DNA of 64,000 bases from Acanthochlamys bracteata (lineage: Eukaryota > Streptophyta > Magnoliopsida > Pandanales > Velloziaceae): positions 1,364,001-1,428,000 of the forward strand of contig CM034127.1 in NCBI GenBank assembly GCA_019914995.1, in the 5' to 3' direction. Below are positions 53,936 to 64,000 of the stretch, one piece after another. Positions within the stretch are counted from its first letter, which is position 1; every line of letters starts with the position of its first letter. The notes beneath the pieces are model-generated. The model had not been told where the DNA came from. It worked only from the letters and a program-made list of their open reading frames with translations, and did no database searches. The translations under genes and the position numbers were made by a program.

Positions 53936-55977
53936 TTAGGCCCATACTCTCTTCCTTGGCAGAAGATCGAGTGTTTCAACCTGATCTATCTTAGCAGCAA
54001 CAATGAAGTCATTCAGACTTAAACCACCTGCAGATGAAATCACCTTAGTACGTCACTTCCCAAATTAAGGGCAGTAAATCAAGAACCCTAATGAATGAAG
54101 AAATTGTAGGAGTAATAACTCAATGCTATGTCTCTGTTCATCATTTCTTTAGTAAAATATGGCAGAACAAATAACCCAATGGTTTGGTGAAGTAGTTTTT
54201 AAGTGGATTTCCACCTTCAAAATATGTGAATATACATATAGACCAAGTTCGTTTATACTTACAACCGTCTAACATCCCCCTAGAAAGCTTTAAGTTATTC
54301 CCAAGTTCCATGAGCTAGCAAGCAATTCAAAAGATGCAAACCGCAGTATGGTCTCAATACATATAAATATATCTTGAGCCTCAAATTTCATCTTAAGCAT
54401 ATAGATTGGGTGGTTCATTCCTAATTGCTGTCCAAATTCTCATCTTACCTAGATTCTCCTACGAGAAATAGCTTTGTGGTCTATTTCATTTGATGAACGG
54501 AAATTCATAGAAAAGCAATAGCCACAAGTTGTTTCGAAATATGGCATGCTCATTGTGCTTATGATATACAATTATGAGCTTTTGGGTTCAAATATTTTTG
54601 TAGTTATTGTATTAGATAATCCTAATGTTTTTGGGGGAATGTTCATTCCTGCTCATCTTTCTATCGGATTACAGAGTACTTTTTTCCCAAGCCATGAGCC
54701 ACTCTTAAAGTGAAGATTGTTTCCTCACCAAGTTACACACTGAACCAATATATTCCAAGCTCCTGTCAAAACATGGGATGAGACACCAACCATTATCCCC
54801 AACAAGAAAACAAATCTGTTACATGTCTGAACCAATATCCACTTTCTTAGGTTGCACTGCACTATGACACACAAGGCCCAACTCAAATAAGAACATGCGC
54901 TTCTACTCAACCACAATATTGGCACATTCTGCCCCAAGGAGGAACCAAGAGGATGAGAAGTCAAACAAAAACTCTTTCTGTTAAAACCTCAGGACTTCCA
55001 TAAGATTTGTGGTATTGTATGCAACGGAGACTATATTTCTTAATATAATCGTTTATAACCAAATTCAGTTCATAAATATCACAGTAAGGCAAGTAGTAAA
55101 TCGACATTTTTAAATCCTCAAATTTTGTTCTACGAAGATATTGCTTTCTTAGTTCTCATTGAGATGCAGGTTCTTATAAGAAGACATTTTATCAATAAAT
55201 GGATTTCACCACTCTATGTCAGGTCTTATGAAGCTAAGTAGTTGCTATTTCGTTTCAAAGTTGAGAAAGTTTTTTGAGAAAAAAAAAGGATAACATAAAA
55301 TAGGTATGAGAGATATAATGCGCAAGTCAATGCTGCTTACCTATGGATGCTGTCCATAACTCAGCCCTAACTTGGTTGGGTTCCTCCAAATGAAGATTCG
55401 GGTAATGCCCTACATTTTCTGTAGCTTTATTTATCCTATTAATAAGAACCTCTGCACTCGCATAATCTCTCACTTTCCAAAGGCATTGCAACTTTGTGGT
55501 TTCATTGTCCTCTACAATCCTCCAACCAACAACCTACTTGAACAAAACAAAGTAAAAAAAAAAAGAATTAGTAAAATTAAAACCTTTAGTATCCCATCAA
55601 AGAATAACATATTCAGTTTTCACCTTCTTGAGCAGAGACTTTGCATCGTCCATTGACATGGGCCTCTGATTAGAAGGAACAGGCTCGCAATTCCTACTAG
55701 CAAGTGATAGGGCAGATAAATTAGGAATCAAAATCTTGTGCTCTGTGTTTGTGTTCCCTATTACCTTCTCGCAGAAATTGCTCTCAATCTCCGCCGGGAA
55801 AGGGTCCCGTGCACCGAAATCACCTAACAAATCGACACCTGCTCGAATTCCCAATCTCTTATTGCCGTAGTTCCGGCGAGAGGTGGAATAACTGTAGAAT
55901 AAATAGGGTTTTGCACCGCCGCTTATGGCGGCGGAGAAGGAGAGAGGGAGAGTTGGCGAAGGAAGAAGGGAAACCAT
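53936..55977 (-). CDS. RAF2: Chloroplast RAF2 / pterin-4a-carbinolamine-dehydratase-like protein
   Basis: Exons in transcript order 55624-55977, 55341-55533 and 53936-54027 give 212 residues. The first 45 residues or so are rich in Ser, Ala, Tyr and Arg, like a chloroplast transit peptide. They are followed by LGDFGARDPFPAEIESNF and EHKILIPNLSALSL, blocks found in Arabidopsis At5g51110. The C-terminal two-thirds carries the pterin dehydratase (PCD) fold: MSMDDAKSLLKKVVGWRIVE, LWKVRDYASAEVLINRI, then GHYPNLHLE at about residues 160-168, and the ending LPRKRVWA. The family member RAF2 assists Rubisco assembly; the Arabidopsis protein was also described as SDIRIP1 in ABA signalling. The motif here retains H161, Y162 and P163, but I cannot say whether dehydratase activity remains. 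The second intron is long, about 1.3 kb. Confidence 0.92.
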
Positions 55978-56463
55978 GGATAAACTGGAGGGAAGCTTTC
56001 TGTGAACAACAAACCGTTGCCGCTACTAGTTATCGGTTAATTTTGATATTTTGCACGATTAGCGCATATGTTTAGTTAATTGCAGAAAAGTTCTAATTAC
56101 TTATTGTTGATTTTGTTGAAGCTACTAGGCCTACTTGGTGATTTCTTAATGATCATTTGAGGCCAACTGTTAACTAATACAAATTGATTGTGGCTTTCCT
56201 CGTGAAATCAATTTCGAAGAGGTTTATTAATGCAAAATTGGTAGTTAGTTTCTTTGGCTGGGCTTTAGTGAAACTGTCGATTTTTTGGATGGGCTTAATT
56301 AACAGGTTGTGTTTTATAAAAACTAATCAGTGGTGGAGATTAAATCACATACACACCAATCACACTTTCTTTTTTGTTTCTTAAAATTTTCATGCACCTA
56401 TAATTTTGGTAGTGCTGCACTCTTTTCTTTATTACAATAGAAAGAAACAAGGGAAGATTCTAA

Positions 56464-56756
56464 GGGCGTGTTTCAAATGTCCGTAACTGAATTTCGTTAA
56501 AATAAAAAATAATAAATAAAATTTTTTGAAAAATAAAATAAAAGTAGAGTTCAGTATTTGTGTCTCAATAATTTTTATAAGTGTATTAAAAATTGAAAGA
56601 TATAATTATATTGAAAAGTATGTAAATAAAAAAGTTGAAATTCGAGTTTCGCACGTGGAAGTGAAGTTCTGAGTTTCTTTTATAATTGAAACATATGAAC
56701 GGTTCGGAACTCAAAATATAGCGTAAAAAAATAGAGTTAGCATTTGAAACACGCTC
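56464..56756 (+). mobile_element. MITE copy, Tourist/Harbinger-like family I (best preserved)
   Basis: The terminal inverted repeats are GGGCGTGTTTCAAATG and CATTTGAAACACGCTC, matching at 15 of 16 positions. They are flanked by the 3-bp duplication TAA at 56461-56463 and 56757-56759, the target preference of PIF/Harbinger elements. The 293-bp body is noncoding. Diverged relatives occur at 16187-16448 and 17230-17536. Confidence 0.8.
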
Positions 56757-57299
56757 TAAGTGCTAGATGCAGTAGTTAATCGCTAGATAATTTAAGCCGT
56801 GGCAAATTACTTTTATCAGTGCCACTGAAATATCTCCGGATCATAGATTATAGATTAACCAAGTTGGATGGATTGGTAAGTTTTCCATAAACCCGTCCTC
56901 TGCCAATTATGATCCCAAAGTGTTTCCATACTGACCGAGGGCATGCTTAGCAATATTTATTATTATTTTTTCAAAACTTTATTTTAATTTTTTACAGTAT
57001 TTATAAAAAACTTTATTAGAAGATATTTCTGGTTGTATACGCACTTTAAGTAAAGCTTTTTGGAAAAAAAATTTATGGATGACCGTTGTGAGAGATTTTA
57101 CTAAGTAGTAGAGATAGCAACACTTCAAACCAGATGCTAGTGGCTTAACTTCAATAAAGCGCAACCGGTCTTTCCATATACGGCTTTTTACTTAGTGCAG
57201 TGTAAGAGAAGAAGTTATGAACAAATCTGGCTTAGCCAATTGGATCATCTCAATAGATAGGTCAATGCATTTTCACTTCTGCCTGATTATGCTCTTATA

Positions 57300-57565
57300 G
57301 ACAATGCCATCAGCTCACGATAGCATCTCGTGAAGGCCTGTGCCGCCATGCCTGCTAGCTCGTGAGGCCTAATGTTAGGCATATACTATTATAAATTCGT
57401 GAGACCAAGTTCTAACCATGCCAGCCCTTAAGGGCACCTCTGCTTGGGGCATACCGTGCTAACTCGTGAAGCAAGCAATTTCTAAGCATACCAGTCCGTG
57501 AAGGCATCTTGCATGGACATACTGGCTCTGCAACGAATTTGCCACAGAAATCCATCCAGTGAACT
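57300..57565. repeat. Degenerate tandem-like repeat with CTCGTGAxG motifs
   Basis: CTCGTGAAGGCC, CTCGTGAGGCC, TTCGTGAGACC, CTCGTGAAGC and CCGTGAAGGCATC recur at roughly 40-80 base intervals, often preceded by CATACC or CATGCC. The segment is clearly more GC-rich than its surroundings. It may be a fragment of a larger transposon or satellite. Confidence 0.5.
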
Positions 57566-58665
57566 CGAGAGCTGTGGCATATCGGCCCCTATTATGCATA
57601 AACATTCATCGAAATAAAATGACTAAAAATTAAATTTCCGAAATCTTATTGAAGAAAGCCAAACAAGAAGTAAGGGAAAATCTCTTGTGGTGTTACATAC
57701 CTGAGGAGGGACCAAGCACGACGTCTAGTGATGGCTACAAGTACCAGCTTCCACTACGACGTTGGATGCTATGAGCAGATGGGTCTCCTTCTTCAGTGCT
57801 TATGTTGTGCAAAGCAGCGTTATGGATTACCATTTTTGGCAAAAAGAATGGAATTGAAAGAGAGATAGTTGAGGCTCTTTTCTTTTGGTGCTAAACATGG
57901 TCTTATGGATACGACTCACTATGAAAACGATCACTAAATTTTATACTTACACATTTACATCTACACTAAAAGTTTGATTTATATACTTTATTCACAATAT
58001 TGGTTAATTTTTTCTTTGTGGTTAGAAGATTTCTCAATGTTTGCTTTTGTCCTTTGTTCTATATACATTTTTGCGTTTGATGAAAATTTCACCCACAAAG
58101 AAAAATTTATTGTTGGTATGCTTTATGAAAATATTACTGTCATCAATAATACTTGAGATGAAGGAGGGATATTGTGATTCAAAACCATCCAATCAAACGA
58201 TTTAAAGACTTTAATTCAATAAAGATCGCGACTCTAGAAGATAAATGTGTTATTTTTTTCTAAAAATCAAAGAATAAATCACGAGTATTATATCGCTTAA
58301 TGAGATGATTGAATTAGAAACATACAAGAGTGCTTATAAGAAATAGAGCGGATATGTCTTCCACTATACTTAATTACTCTTTTGTTGCTCACTTCTCTAG
58401 AGAGTAATCGATACACTCCAAAACAGTGTATAATCAAAAAGAGGAGAAATTTTGAATCTATTGAAAATTTGAAGTTTTCATCTTATCCGTATTATGATGT
58501 TATATTTACGTATTGATTTTAATTTTCTTCTCGTCTCTCACTCAATCAGTCGCTCACCTATGCTCGTCTCTGATCTCGCAGCTCCTTGCCGCTTGCCGGA
58601 TCGCCACCATCAATAGAAAACTCCAAAGATCTCATGACCAAACCGTCAATGCAATGAAGACTAAT

Positions 58666-58925
58666 TGGGTGCGTTTGTGATTGCTTATGAAATAGAGCTT
58701 TTCTAAAATGTAGGGTAGTTTTGTCTTTTTTGAAAAATGAGTTCTATTTTTTTTACTTCTAAAAAAATAATAAAAATATACAATAAAAAGATCTCATTAC
58801 ATAGAATTTTCTATACTTTCTAAAATTTTAAATAAATTTTTAAATACTTATAAAATATGTATTGAAAAATATAAAATTGAAAATTGAAAAATTTCGTTGG
58901 AGAAAAGAAAAAACAAACGCACCCA
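58666..58925 (+). mobile_element. MITE copy, family II (best preserved)
   Basis: The terminal inverted repeats TGGGTGCGTTTGTG and AACAAACGCACCCA match at 13 of 14 positions. The 260-bp body has a core AAAAAGATCTCATTACAT shared with the inverted copy at 48142-48384 and a related one near 59650-59917. It has no coding capacity. The target duplication is not clear. Confidence 0.7.
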
Positions 58926-59649
58926 TGAGTTGGAAATTTGTCATCAAAACCAAGTTGCCAGTCATTGTTTAGTACGTTCAGAGATGGATCCTCTTAAAAG
59001 GCCAAGTTGCAGCTACAAGGAGAGCACTATCAAATATTTAATAGACCTAATTCATTAAAAATAAACGTTTGATACAAAAATATAAACTGATAGATGATTG
59101 GTTAATTAAATTGATAATAGAGAATGTTATGAAGTAATTACCTCTATAATTAAAATTTTATAATAAAAAAAATACTTGTGATAAAGTTGTTTTTTAAATA
59201 AGAAGTATTTAAAATTGTTTAGAAAATAAGTTTTTAATAATATTTTATTTTATATTTAAATGACAAGCATTTCTTAAGCTAAATCGGACGTTCCCAAAGT
59301 CTAACCTGTTTGATATTACTTATAAATTTTTTTAAATTTCACATTTATCGGTAAATATTATAGAATATTTTATAAATTTTTTTTAAATTTTATAAAGTAT
59401 AAAAAATTTGATTTTATTATTATTTATTATTATTATTTTTTGAGATAAAAAAATTAAAGCTCTGTTTTAGAAACTCTAAAAATATATTTTTATTTCATTT
59501 TTTTTTCTTTAAACACTCTCAAATATCTACGAGGGTTTTAATAAGTTAAAAAGCACTAGATATGAAGTAAGTTGCTGGGGAACAAAATGCAAAACTTATT
59601 AAGCACTTTTGTTTTTTCTCTTTTTCCTTTTTGCTTCCGTCCCCTATTG

Positions 59650-59917
59650 ATCATTTGATGAATTGTTTATGAAAAAAAGTTTTGTAAAATAAAAAATATT
59701 TTTGTTTTTTTTTAAAAACGAGCTTTATTTTTTTTACTTCAAAAAAAATAATAAAAATATACAATAAAAAGATCTCACTTTGTAAAATTTTCTACATTTT
59801 TTAAATTTTTAAATAAATTTTTTATATACTTATAAAATATATATTAAAAAATGTGAAATAAAAAAAAGTTGTGAAAAGTTGATAAGCAGCTTTTTCAAAC
59901 GCTCTTCCAAACAGCCC
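59650..59917 (+). mobile_element. MITE copy, family II (diverged)
   Basis: The core ATATACAATAAAAAGATCTC and the following ATTTTCTACATTTTT stretch match the copy at 58666-58925. The right end reads TTTTTCAAACGCTCTTCC. The left end is eroded, so the boundaries are approximate. Confidence 0.5.
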
Positions 59918-60166
59918 CTATTTCCTTCTCCCACTCGGTTGCTTTTAGAAAGAAAAAAAAAAGCCTTATCATTTCACATGGTGATTGCTTTTCTAATCAA
60001 ATACAAGTTGCACTAATATATAGTTTTAATTAGAGAGTTAGTTTTCACGTGCAACTAACAAAGAGAATACGTAATTATAAAACCAAGAAAAACAAAATTT
60101 TGCATTCTAAATTGTGAAATTTATATGAGAAATATAAGTTTGTTTTGGATACGTTCGAGTAGAGAC

Positions 60167-60952
60167 CGTTGAATTAAGAGTGAATAAATTAGTTTGATAT
60201 TAAATAAAAATAAAATGAAGAGGTTAATATATTAGAGAGTTATATAATTCATTGGCTTAATTTTTTGGATTGAATTGAAACTTTTAAGTGTATGAATTGG
60301 ATCCTTCAGATGTATTATTTTAATTAATTCATCCGGTGTTATATCTTTCTAACAGTAGTATCGGAGCCGATAATTTAGCTGAGAGCACAATACACGTAAT
60401 AGTTTCACTGATAGTAATTGAGCAAGTTAAGAGTAGTGTAACTCAAATAGATTTTTAAAAGGTGTGAGCAAAAATTCTGAATAAGTTGGACTCTAATGGC
60501 TGGCTTTTAGTTGCACATGAACAGTGCGTATACTTAGTCACCGACGTATGTTATAACTCTAACAGTATACGATGAGCAGGTTAAAAGCAGTGTGACTAAC
60601 ATGAACTTTCGCAATGTGTGAATAAAAATTCGAAATAAGTTGTGATTTGATGGCTAGCTCTTGATATGCAATACGATACTCAAAATTAAGTAGATAAAAA
60701 TATAAGCGATCGAAGTACTTAGTGCGCGACAGGGTGCCCAAATAAAAAATATATATATATGACTCTTTTTTGAAGAAAATTTGTTGTATTAAAAGTGAGT
60801 ATATTAGTACATATTGAATAAAAATATAATTAATATATTAGACAATTCTATAACTTATTAACTTAATTTTTAGATTGGATTAAACTTTTTAATATATCGA
60901 ACGAATCTCTCAGATTTCTTATTTTAATTAATTCTTCGATATTTCTCCAACA
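60167..60952 (+). mobile_element. TRIM-like miniature LTR retrotransposon
   Basis: A left repeat at about 60167-60354 and a right repeat at about 60782-60952 are diverged direct copies: TTGAATTAAGAGTGA against TTGTATTAAAAGTGA, GGCTTAATTTTTTGGATTG against AACTTAATTTTTAGATTG, and both ending in AACA. Directly after the left repeat, TAGTATCGGAGCC differs at two positions from TGGTATCAGAGCC, the usual initiator-tRNA-Met primer-binding site. A purine-rich GAAGAAAA precedes the right repeat. Flanks GAGAC and CAGAC could be an eroded 5-bp duplication. At about 786 bp with no coding capacity this fits a TRIM. It ends about 195 bases before the FLZ start codon. Confidence 0.65.
60419..60671 (+). repeat. 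Internal direct repeat of about 99 bp within the TRIM-like element
   Basis: Positions 60419-60517 (TGAGCAAGTTAAGAGTAGTG...) and 60573-60671 (TGAGCAGGTTAAAAGCAGTG...) align along their length, offset by 154 bases. Confidence 0.6.
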
Positions 60953-61146
60953 CAGACCATCAGCCCAATGTTTATGTTTTTTATTCTTATTTCATTGCCC
61001 ACTACTTCACAACCATCACGTTCATGTCATCATCCTCATCTTTATAACTCCTATCTTCACTTCCTTTCTTTCTCGCCTACTTCAAAACCTCTCACTACTC
61101 TTTTCCATCGCCTCTTCCCTTCATCAATCAAAAACAAGATCGCTCG

Positions 61147-61563
61147 ATGGGTTCTAATGGATTCATAAGATGTTTCTTCATCGGTAACGCCGACGACGAG
61201 AAGCTTAGACAATTCTTAGACTCTTGCAACTTCTGCTCTAAACGCCTCCCTCCTGACAGTGATATCTTCATGTACAGGTATATCATCAATCAGCCACTAT
61301 CTTTTTCTTCTTTAATAGTTCTCTTGAATTAATCCGATGATAAATGTTCGTGCTTAATTTGCAGAGGTGATACACCGTTCTGTAGCGAAGAGTGTAGACA
61401 AGAACGGATCAACATGGACGAAGCAGCAGATATCAAAGCGCAAGCGCGTAATAAACTGTCTAGTGCTACTGTTAAAGTAGCTTCATCGTCTTCTTCAACT
61501 GTTAGAAATCAACAGAAGAGTGGTCAGGAACGGTTCAGAACCGGCGGTATCGTAGCCGGGTAG
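61147..61563 (+). CDS. FCS-like zinc finger (FLZ, DUF581) protein
   Basis: Two exons, 61147-61277 and 61365-61563, encode 109 residues, typical of small FLZ proteins. The FLZ domain spans about residues 26-60: C27-x2-C30, then DIFMYRGDTPFCSEECRQER with C50 and C54, including the FCS signature. The intron splits the Arg codon of MYRG, the usual FLZ position. The tail is Ser-rich and ends RFRTGGIVAG, like the RTGTVAVA-type ends of relatives. FLZ proteins bind SnRK1 kinase subunits and act as adaptors in energy and stress signalling. The reading frame after the stop stays open from the second TAG to 61689, which is most likely untranslated sequence. The promoter contains a TRIM-like element. Confidence 0.93.
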
Positions 61564-63205
61564 AAAGCGTAGGTTGATAAACAAAAAAATTCGGAGAAAA
61601 AATTGAAGACAGAATCGAAAACAGGGAAGAAGGTTTCCTACGAACAAGCGAAGCCGTACGGAAGAATGTTTATTTCAATAAGGAAATAGCTAGCTAAAGA
61701 GAACTTGCAATGAAGATCGATGGGTGAATAATGTTTCCGTGTGCATGAAAACCTGAAAAGAAAAGAAAGAGGTTTTGTACTTTCTGTTCATCGGCATCAA
61801 TCAGATTTTGATAAAACATTTTGGAAGATTTCGTTAGGATGCCAATAATCTTGAGCAAAATATTCCTCATGACCTTTTTTTTTTTGGGTTCTTAAGGAAA
61901 AGGAGAAATTCGTGTCCTTATAACTACCGGAAGAACGAAAAAACGGATTAAATATTTTCATGGTCTTGGTTTATATGAATTGCATTCGAGCTGATATATT
62001 GTCAAGACGCTAAAGATTATGATTATTATGAATTACAGTTGTTATCTCTGGATGCTTCCGACTTTGGGAAAAGGGTTAATTTTGAAATGTTTAAACTAAA
62101 CTGAACGATATATATTATAAACATTTAACACCTAGGAGGGAGACAAAAGAAAGAAAGAAAGTTCTCTCAGGAAAGCAAGCAACAAAGAAGAAAGTAGACA
62201 AGTAGCGTAACTGTTGACAGCGAAGCAAAAGGAATGGGGAAACTGTTAACGTTATATCCTAAACGGTGAATGCCTCTCAATAGTTGTGCAAAGTTAAGCT
62301 AGTACAACATAAATCAACTATAAATTTGTCACCATTTATGGACTTCTGCGTTCAAAATGATTCATCAACATATGATGGACATTTGAAAAAAAGTAAAAAA
62401 TTTCGTAAAATGATCAAACTTTTAAACGCAACTCCGAGCGTGAGGGAGAAGGTTCCAACAGAGAGAGATTCAAGCAAGAGAACACTATATATAATAACAC
62501 TTGAAATAAATAAGAATCATACACGCTCAACCTATCTCAAAACAAAATCATACTCACATGGCATGCCGGTAAGGTCAATGAAGCTTTGACAGCAAATCAT
62601 GATACAATCAAAAGATGAACACATGGTCGTGTACTTGATATATGCAAAAATATTGGACTGCACGAGTAAGCTGACACATTCTCCCATGTGTCCAAGTCAC
62701 CTCAAGCACAACATTTGTAGGCAAGATTGCGGTATTTGACAGCCCAATATTACTGACATTTCTCATCCATCAACCATAAACTAAGTCATCCATGAGCCAA
62801 GGGAAGTTCATTTATCCCTGATGATGAATTCCATAAAATCTCAGATTGCATCTAACATATACAACTGCCGCGAAGTCGTCCATACTACAACATACTTTAC
62901 ATGGAGTGGCTTCAGAAACAAATTGACGCAAAAATTTTCCACATTGCAACAGCTATAACTCCAGCAAATGAATACATGCATCCGCTGCTGATTGCAGTCA
63001 CCCAAACTCATCTATCACTCCATAACTTTCACATGAATGTTCAAAGAATCTGTGCCGTTTTGAGTATGCAGAATTCAGAGAACCCAAAGTGGAATCCTTG
63101 TATTGAAGGTGGGAGAATAAATTGACTGTTCACAATCTGATCAAGTTGAGAACCTTTTGGATGTTAGAGACTCTTATCTTTTCTACCAAGGAACAAAATC
63201 ACACA
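61564..63205. other. Intergenic region, no gene recognised
   Basis: The first part is the 3' flank of the FLZ gene and the last part the 3' flank of the next, opposite-strand gene. The open frame at 62284-62589 has no recognisable motif and is probably chance. Confidence 0.45.
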
Positions 63206-64000
63206 CTACAGCTCTATAATCTCCCCATAGGATGAGAGCTCTTGAGCCATATTAGACAACCTCTCTTCATCTATATGGTTAACAGTGCAATTCTTGGGTA
63301 CAGAATAGCAGGTCGAAGTAGACGGATGACTTTCAGATTCTTGTCTGGCAGTCACAACTGCTTCGTCTTTCTGGTCACGAGTTGTACCTTCAGCCTTCCT
63401 TTCCATGTCACTAAATAACTGAAGTTTCATTTCTAAACAAGATTTCAAGTCCTCCTCATTTCGGGCCTTGTTCATCTTATCAACCAAGCAATAGATGGCT
63501 CTGTTTTTCTCAGCTAGTACCTTGGCTCGTTTTGGATATTTACCAGAATCCAGTTCGACATTGTCAGGCAGCTCGTTATAATTAGTTAGCTCTCTTTCTT
63601 GCAATTCTCGGAGTTTCCAATCAATAAGGTGCTGAATTCTCTCTCTAAATTTAGCTTCTTGCATGACGCTGCATTTCAGTTTAACTTTAGCTTCAGAGAT
63701 CAGCTGTTGCTTAGCATCTTCAGAAGAAGCTTCCAAGTTGTTGGGGCCAAAAGGGTGGGGCTCATCTGGTGACATAAACGTTTCCTTCAATAACTTTACA
63801 TTCTGCAAATACCTCTCAAATGCTTCATTTTCAGCTTCAATGCATCCTTCAACATGTTCCCTCAGTTTCGAAAACCTCCAGTTGTTTATGTTGATAGCAT
63901 CCTGATTCATTCCAACAAAATCAGCCAGTCCCACTGAGATTATGATAAGCAATCTAGTGTTATCTAAAAAGATTGAGAATTACCTTCCGGGAAAGTGATT
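63206..64000 (-). CDS. 3' end of an unidentified charged, helix-rich protein (truncated by window edge)
   Basis: The last exon is 63206-63933. A 17-base piece of the previous exon (63984-64000) joins to it through GAAG|GTAATT and CTCAG|TGG, giving TFPE-VGLADFVGMNQ. The visible 240-odd residues are charged and predicted helical (EGCIEAENEAFERYLQNV, KFRERIQHLIDWKLRELQ, AEKNRAIYCLVDKMNKAR), ending EIIEL. The segment after about residue 190 is Ser/Thr-rich and probably disordered. I do not recognise the family. The open frame continuing past 63933 to 63952 runs into the intron and is not used as the start. No function is proposed. Confidence 0.6.

Larger units (their letters stand above)
55978..60166. 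other. Intergenic region rich in MITEs and repeats, no gene recognised
   Basis: It starts with the upstream region of the RAF2-like gene. The rest contains MITE copies and a degenerate GC-richer repeat listed below, in AT-rich DNA. Open frames are short and lack recognisable motifs. Confidence 0.45.

Noticed and set aside
61564-61689. Same-frame open stretch after the FLZ stop codon
   Set aside because: Two TAG codons separate it from the FLZ frame and the FLZ C-terminus is already complete; readthrough is not supported.
63934-63952. Apparent Met start (MLIIISVGLADF) of the edge gene
   Set aside because: The bases before 63933 are an acceptor (CTCAG) and the upstream exon piece at 63984-64000 joins in phase, so this is intron readthrough.

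Overview
This window is nuclear DNA from a flowering plant, most likely a eudicot. The genes are split by GT-AG introns, intergenic DNA is very AT-rich and full of short transposon remnants, and every recognisable protein is a plant orthologue: peroxisomal LON2 ending in SKL, mitochondrial F1 subunit delta-prime, ATL and BOI-type RING ligases, an FLZ zinc finger, and a chloroplast RAF2/pterin-dehydratase-like protein. Species cannot be named from sequence alone. Exon structures were read by hand, with splice phase checked at each junction; no transcript data were available.

Layout. 1474-14624 (+): a 22-exon gene for a large glycine-rich, cysteine-rich multi-pass membrane protein of unknown function. 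14625-19924: AT-rich DNA with a perfect 21-bp inverted repeat and MITEs. 19925-21178 (+): single-exon ATL4-type RING-H2 E3 ligase. 21179-27331: MITE-like DNA, a 49-bp duplicated segment, and a decayed ALG8-like glucosyltransferase fragment (- strand). 27332-28704 (+): F1-ATPase delta-prime subunit. 29791-40871 (-): peroxisomal LON2 protease, 17 exons, convergent with the ATPase gene. 44697-45994 (-): BOI-related RING E3 ligase. 45995-53935: a long stretch with no recognisable gene. 53936-55977 (-): RAF2-like protein. 55978-61146: MITEs, a degenerate tandem repeat and a TRIM-like miniature LTR element. 61147-61563 (+): FCS-like zinc finger (FLZ) protein. 63206-64000 (-): the 3' end of an unidentified coiled-coil-like gene that runs off the window.

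The genes do not form one pathway. They include organelle maintenance (LON2 in peroxisomes, F1 in mitochondria, RAF2 in chloroplasts), ubiquitin ligation (ATL4-type and BOI-type) and SnRK1-linked scaffolding (FLZ). From memory, the order glycine-rich protein, delta-prime, LON2, BOI-type RING, FLZ matches consecutive Arabidopsis loci around At5g47020-At5g47060, so this looks like a conserved ancestral block with ATL4-like and RAF2-like genes interspersed. I found no CRISPR array, phage, rRNA, tRNA or prokaryote-style operon, and no convincing new multi-gene system. The most unusual items are the TRIM element in the FLZ promoter, the 21-bp inverted repeat, a GC-AG intron and the ALG8 pseudogene fragment.
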